DNA from: Thermoflexus hugenholtzii JAD2
GTDB lineage: Bacteria > Chloroflexota > Dehalococcoidia > SHYB01
Length of the DNA: 16,241 nucleotides
Direction of reading: 5' to 3'
Assembly (NCBI GenBank): GCA_945861815.1
Contig: CAMAVV010000012.1
Location: forward strand, 1 to 16,241
In this document: positions 13,815 to 16,241 of the stretch, in pieces
How the letters are laid out: every line of letters begins with the position of its first letter
Position numbering within the stretch: position 1 is the first letter of the stretch
Notes under the pieces: generated by a model
What the model was told of the DNA's origin: nothing
Database searches by the model: none
Seen by the model: only the letters and a program-made list of their open reading frames with translations
Made by a program: the position numbers and the translations under genes

Positions 13815-15272
13815 ATGCCAAAGCTCGCACACGCCAACGCCCTCGCGCATGAGTCGGCTGCCATCGTTGGCGAGGCGGCGGTCCTGTCCAAGCCCGAGGA
13901 CGTTCTTGTCTTCGAGGCCGACGGCTCCATCGGCAAAGGCGCGCCGAACGTCGTGGTTTTTCCCAAAACGACGGAGCAGGTGGCGGCCTTGGTGAAGCTC
14001 GCGAACGCGCACCGCGTGCCGGTTCTCCCCAGGGGCGCGGGCACGGGACTGAGCGGCGGCGCAGTCGCAGTCAAGGGCGGGCTGCTCATCAGCCTAACGC
14101 GCATGAACAAGATTCTGGAGATCGACCCAGTCGGGCGCACCGCTCTGGTCGAACCAGGGGTCGTGAATCTGCACCTGAGCCAGCAGACGGCGAAGCACGG
14201 GTTGCACTACGTCCCCGATCCATCGAGTCAGCGCACCTGTACCATCGGCGGCAACGTGGCCGAAAACTCCGGCGGGCCTCACTGCCTGGCCTATGGCGTG
14301 ACGACGAATCACATCTTGGGCCTGGAGGTCGTGCTGCCCAACGGCGAGGTTGTCTGGCTCGGCGGGCAAACGCAAGATAGGCTTGGCTATGATCTTACCG
14401 GGCTCTTTGTCGGCTCTGAGGGCACGATGGGGATCGCGACGAAGATCCTCGTGCGCCTGATGAAAGATCCAGAGGCGGTGCGCACGCTGTTGGCTATCTT
14501 CGATGATGTGAACCAGGCGAGCCTCGCTGTCTCTGCCATCATCGGCGGCGGCATCATCCCAGCTGCCTTGGAGATGATCGACAAGGTCACGATGAGCGCG
14601 GTGAGCCAGGCGGTGGACGGCGCAGACTATCCTCCGGACGCAGGCGCGGTGCTGCTCATCGAAGTGGACGGCCTGCGCGAATCGGTAGAGGCGGAGGCGC
14701 GAGCGGTTGAAGAGCTATGCAAAGGGCTTGGCCCGCGAGAGATACGCTCGGCGGAAAAGCCTGAGGACAGAGAACGATTGTGGGCGGGACGGAAGGGCGC
14801 GCTGGGAGCGCTTGGACGCCTCGCGCCGAACTATTACATCTTGGATGGCGTGGTGCCGCGCTCCAAGCTGCCTGAGGTGTTGAGGCGTGTCCTTGAGATT
14901 TGCGAGCGATACAACTTCCGCGTCGCCAATGTCTTCCACGCTGGCGACGGCAACCTGCACCCCAACGTGCTCTTTGATGAGCGCGTGGCGGGCGAGAGCG
15001 AACGCGTGCTGAAGGCCGGGGAGGAAATCATGCAGGTCTGCGTCGCAGTCGGCGGGACCATTACTGGCGAGCACGGCGTTGGCCTGGAAAAGAAAGACTT
15101 CATGCCGCTCATCTTTTCCGCCGATGATATGGCGGCGATGGAAAAGGTGAAGGCGGCCTTTTTCACAACGGAGAACTTCAACCCGTGCAAAGTGCTGCCA
15201 ACGGGCCGGGGCTGCGGCGAGGCGAGCCGCCACCCGATGCGCGCCGCCATGGGCCCGGACGCGGTGCTGTAG
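13815..15272 (+). CDS. glcD: Glycolate oxidase FAD-binding subunit GlcD
   Basis: FAD-linked subunit of glycolate dehydrogenase, oxidising glycolate (possibly D-lactate) to the 2-oxoacid and passing electrons to the respiratory chain with GlcE and GlcF. The 485-residue product has a PCMH-type FAD_binding_4 domain with LPRGAGTGLSGGAV (71-84), IGGNVAENSGG (144-154) and GYDLTGLFVGSEGTMGI (191-207). The FAD-oxidase C-terminal domain has NVFHAGDGNLHPN (372-384), with H375 and H382 in the family's metal/substrate positions, GEHGVGLEK (418-426) and NPCKVLPT (456-463). Length fits GlcD. The start at 13815 has a strong GGAGG ribosome binding site. A glcE-like gene follows after 8 nt, so glycolate oxidase is more likely than a stand-alone D-lactate dehydrogenase. 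Confidence 0.95.
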   Translation: MPKLAHANALAHESAAIVGEAAVLSKPEDVLVFEADGSIGKGAPNVVVFPKTTEQVAALVKLANAHRVPVLPRGAGTGLSGGAVAVKGGLLISLTRMNKILEIDPVGRTALVEPGVVNLHLSQQTAKHGLHYVPDPSSQRTCTIGGNVAENSGGPHCLAYGVTTNHILGLEVVLPNGEVVWLGGQTQDRLGYDLTGLFVGSEGTMGIATKILVRLMKDPEAVRTLLAIFDDVNQASLAVSAIIGGGIIPAALEMIDKVTMSAVSQAVDGADYPPDAGAVLLIEVDGLRESVEAEARAVEELCKGLGPREIRSAEKPEDRERLWAGRKGALGALGRLAPNYYILDGVVPRSKLPEVLRRVLEICERYNFRVANVFHAGDGNLHPNVLFDERVAGESERVLKAGEEIMQVCVAVGGTITGEHGVGLEKKDFMPLIFSADDMAAMEKVKAAFFTTENFNPCKVLPTGRGCGEASRHPMRAAMGPDAVL

Positions 15273-15280
15273 TCAACGCC

Positions 15281-16241
15281 ATGAGCACCGCAACGATCGA
15301 ACAGACGCTGGCCGCTATCGTTGGCGCGCCGAACGTCGTCTCGGGCGGCGATCTGAGTTCATTCGCTGTGGATGGCGCTGTGCCCAGGGTTGTGCTTTTC
15401 CCTGGCGATGCGGCGCAGGTGGCGCAAGTGGTGAAGATTGCCGCCGAACAAAGGCTCGCGATCACGGCGCGCGGCGGCGGCACGATGATGTCTCTGGGCA
15501 ACCCGCCAGAACGTGTCGATGTTTTGCTCGGCATGCGCCGGATGAATCGCATCCTGGAGCATGAGCCGACCGATCTCACCGTGACTGTTGAGGCGGGGGT
15601 GACGCTCGAGGCGTTGAATCGGAGGCTCGGCGAACACGGACAAACCCTTGCCCTCGATGTGCCCCACGCCGACCGCGCGACGATCGGCGGGGTCCTTTCC
15701 ACAAATGCCTCGGGGCCGCGACGGCTCGGCTATGGCTCGGCCAGGGATAAACTCATCGGCATAAAGGTCATTGACGCGCGTGGTGTGCGGATCAAAGGCG
15801 GCGGCAAGGTTGTGAAAAACGTCGCGGGATACGACCTCTGCAAGCTCTTCATCGGCGCGCTTGGGACGCTGGGTGTTATAACGGAGGCGACGTTCAAGTT
15901 AGCGCCGCTTCCGAAGGCAAAGGCCACTGTGCTGGGCGCATTCACGCAACTGGAACCTGCGCTTGCCTGCGCTTCGGCGATCATGCAAAGCGCCCTCCGC
16001 CCGGTTTCGCTCGACCTCTTGAACGGCATCGCCTATCGCCTGGCTGCCCCACGGGCGGGGCTGCCCAGCATCGGCGACCGCGACTATTTCTTAGCGATCG
16101 AGTTCGGCGGAGGCGCAGCCGTAATCGAGAGGCAGAAGACCATTGTTCACAGGACGATTGCCGAAGGTGACGGGAAGCCTTTGCTCGTTGAAGAGGATGG
16201 TTCACAGACGGCCCTTTGGCGCGAAGTGGTGAGCATGGGAC
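15281..16241 (+). CDS. glcE: Glycolate oxidase subunit GlcE (3' end outside window)
   Basis: Second FAD-binding subunit of the glycolate oxidase complex. The frame opens at ATG 15281, 8 nt after the glcD stop, and runs without a stop to the window edge (320 codons). It encodes an FAD_binding_4 domain: RGGGTMMSLGNPPERVD (64-80), LTVTVEAGVTLEALN (98-112), ATIGGVLSTNASGPRRLGYGS (132-152), with KGGGKVVKNVAGYDL (172-186) and LFIGALGTLGVITEATFKL (188-206), which are GlcE hallmarks. The family is usually 350-400 residues, so only the C-terminal end is missing. No clear ribosome binding site is seen; translation is probably coupled to glcD. An iron-sulfur subunit glcF would be expected beyond the window. 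Confidence 0.93.
   Translation, partial: MSTATIEQTLAAIVGAPNVVSGGDLSSFAVDGAVPRVVLFPGDAAQVAQVVKIAAEQRLAITARGGGTMMSLGNPPERVDVLLGMRRMNRILEHEPTDLTVTVEAGVTLEALNRRLGEHGQTLALDVPHADRATIGGVLSTNASGPRRLGYGSARDKLIGIKVIDARGVRIKGGGKVVKNVAGYDLCKLFIGALGTLGVITEATFKLAPLPKAKATVLGAFTQLEPALACASAIMQSALRPVSLDLLNGIAYRLAAPRAGLPSIGDRDYFLAIEFGGGAAVIERQKTIVHRTIAEGDGKPLLVEEDGSQTALWREVVSMG

Overview
The window is a stretch of bacterial chromosome with high GC content, about 60% or more by eye. It holds thirteen protein genes, two of them cut by the window edges, packed with little intergenic space. I see no phage, insertion sequence, CRISPR array, tRNA or rRNA. The protein set (GyrB, OPRT, NadD, ObgE, DnaA, Fmt, L25/Ctc, an EntS-like MFS carrier, a PhoB/PhoR-type two-component pair, glycerate kinase, GlcD/GlcE) is that of a free-living bacterium. 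Several -10 boxes lie so close to start codons that the mRNAs should be leaderless or nearly so. My best guess at lineage is Chloroflexota (Dehalococcoidia/SAR202-like), but this is an impression from protein character and gene content, not a demonstrated placement.

Left part (1-5077): gyrB (+, 5' end outside the window) meets a leftward block obgE-nadD-pyrE (-) at a strong bidirectional hairpin terminator. Centre (5078-6936): a 251-bp gap that is AT-rich at one end separates obgE from the 3' end of dnaA (-). A second gap of about 230 bp upstream of dnaA carries divergent promoters for dnaA and fmt. Right part (6937-16241): fmt (+) converges on a repeat-tailed ribosomal protein L25 (-). An MFS exporter (+) converges on a histidine kinase (-), which follows its response regulator and a glycerate kinase on the same strand. 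Divergent from the kinase are glcD and glcE (+, 3' end outside the window).

Two groups of genes seem to work together. The first is the chromosome-replication neighbourhood (gyrB, obgE, dnaA). The obgE-dnaA gap has a perfect DnaA-box match, helically phased GCACA repeats, an AT-rich stretch and a run of TAN trinucleotides resembling DnaA-trios. The strand GC skew changes sign there between two genes of the same orientation. I propose it is the replication origin. The second is a putative glycolate-to-glycerate locus: GlcD/GlcE oxidise glycolate to glyoxylate, and glycerate kinase returns the downstream glycerate to central metabolism. The kinase shares a strand and an 18-nt junction with a two-component system that may sense a related signal.

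The most unusual items are the origin candidate, a DnaA with substitutions in Walker A and in the DNA-recognition signature, an L25 with a long 12-residue-repeat tail, and a GyrB with a long insert that starts in a Pro/Ala/Lys linker.
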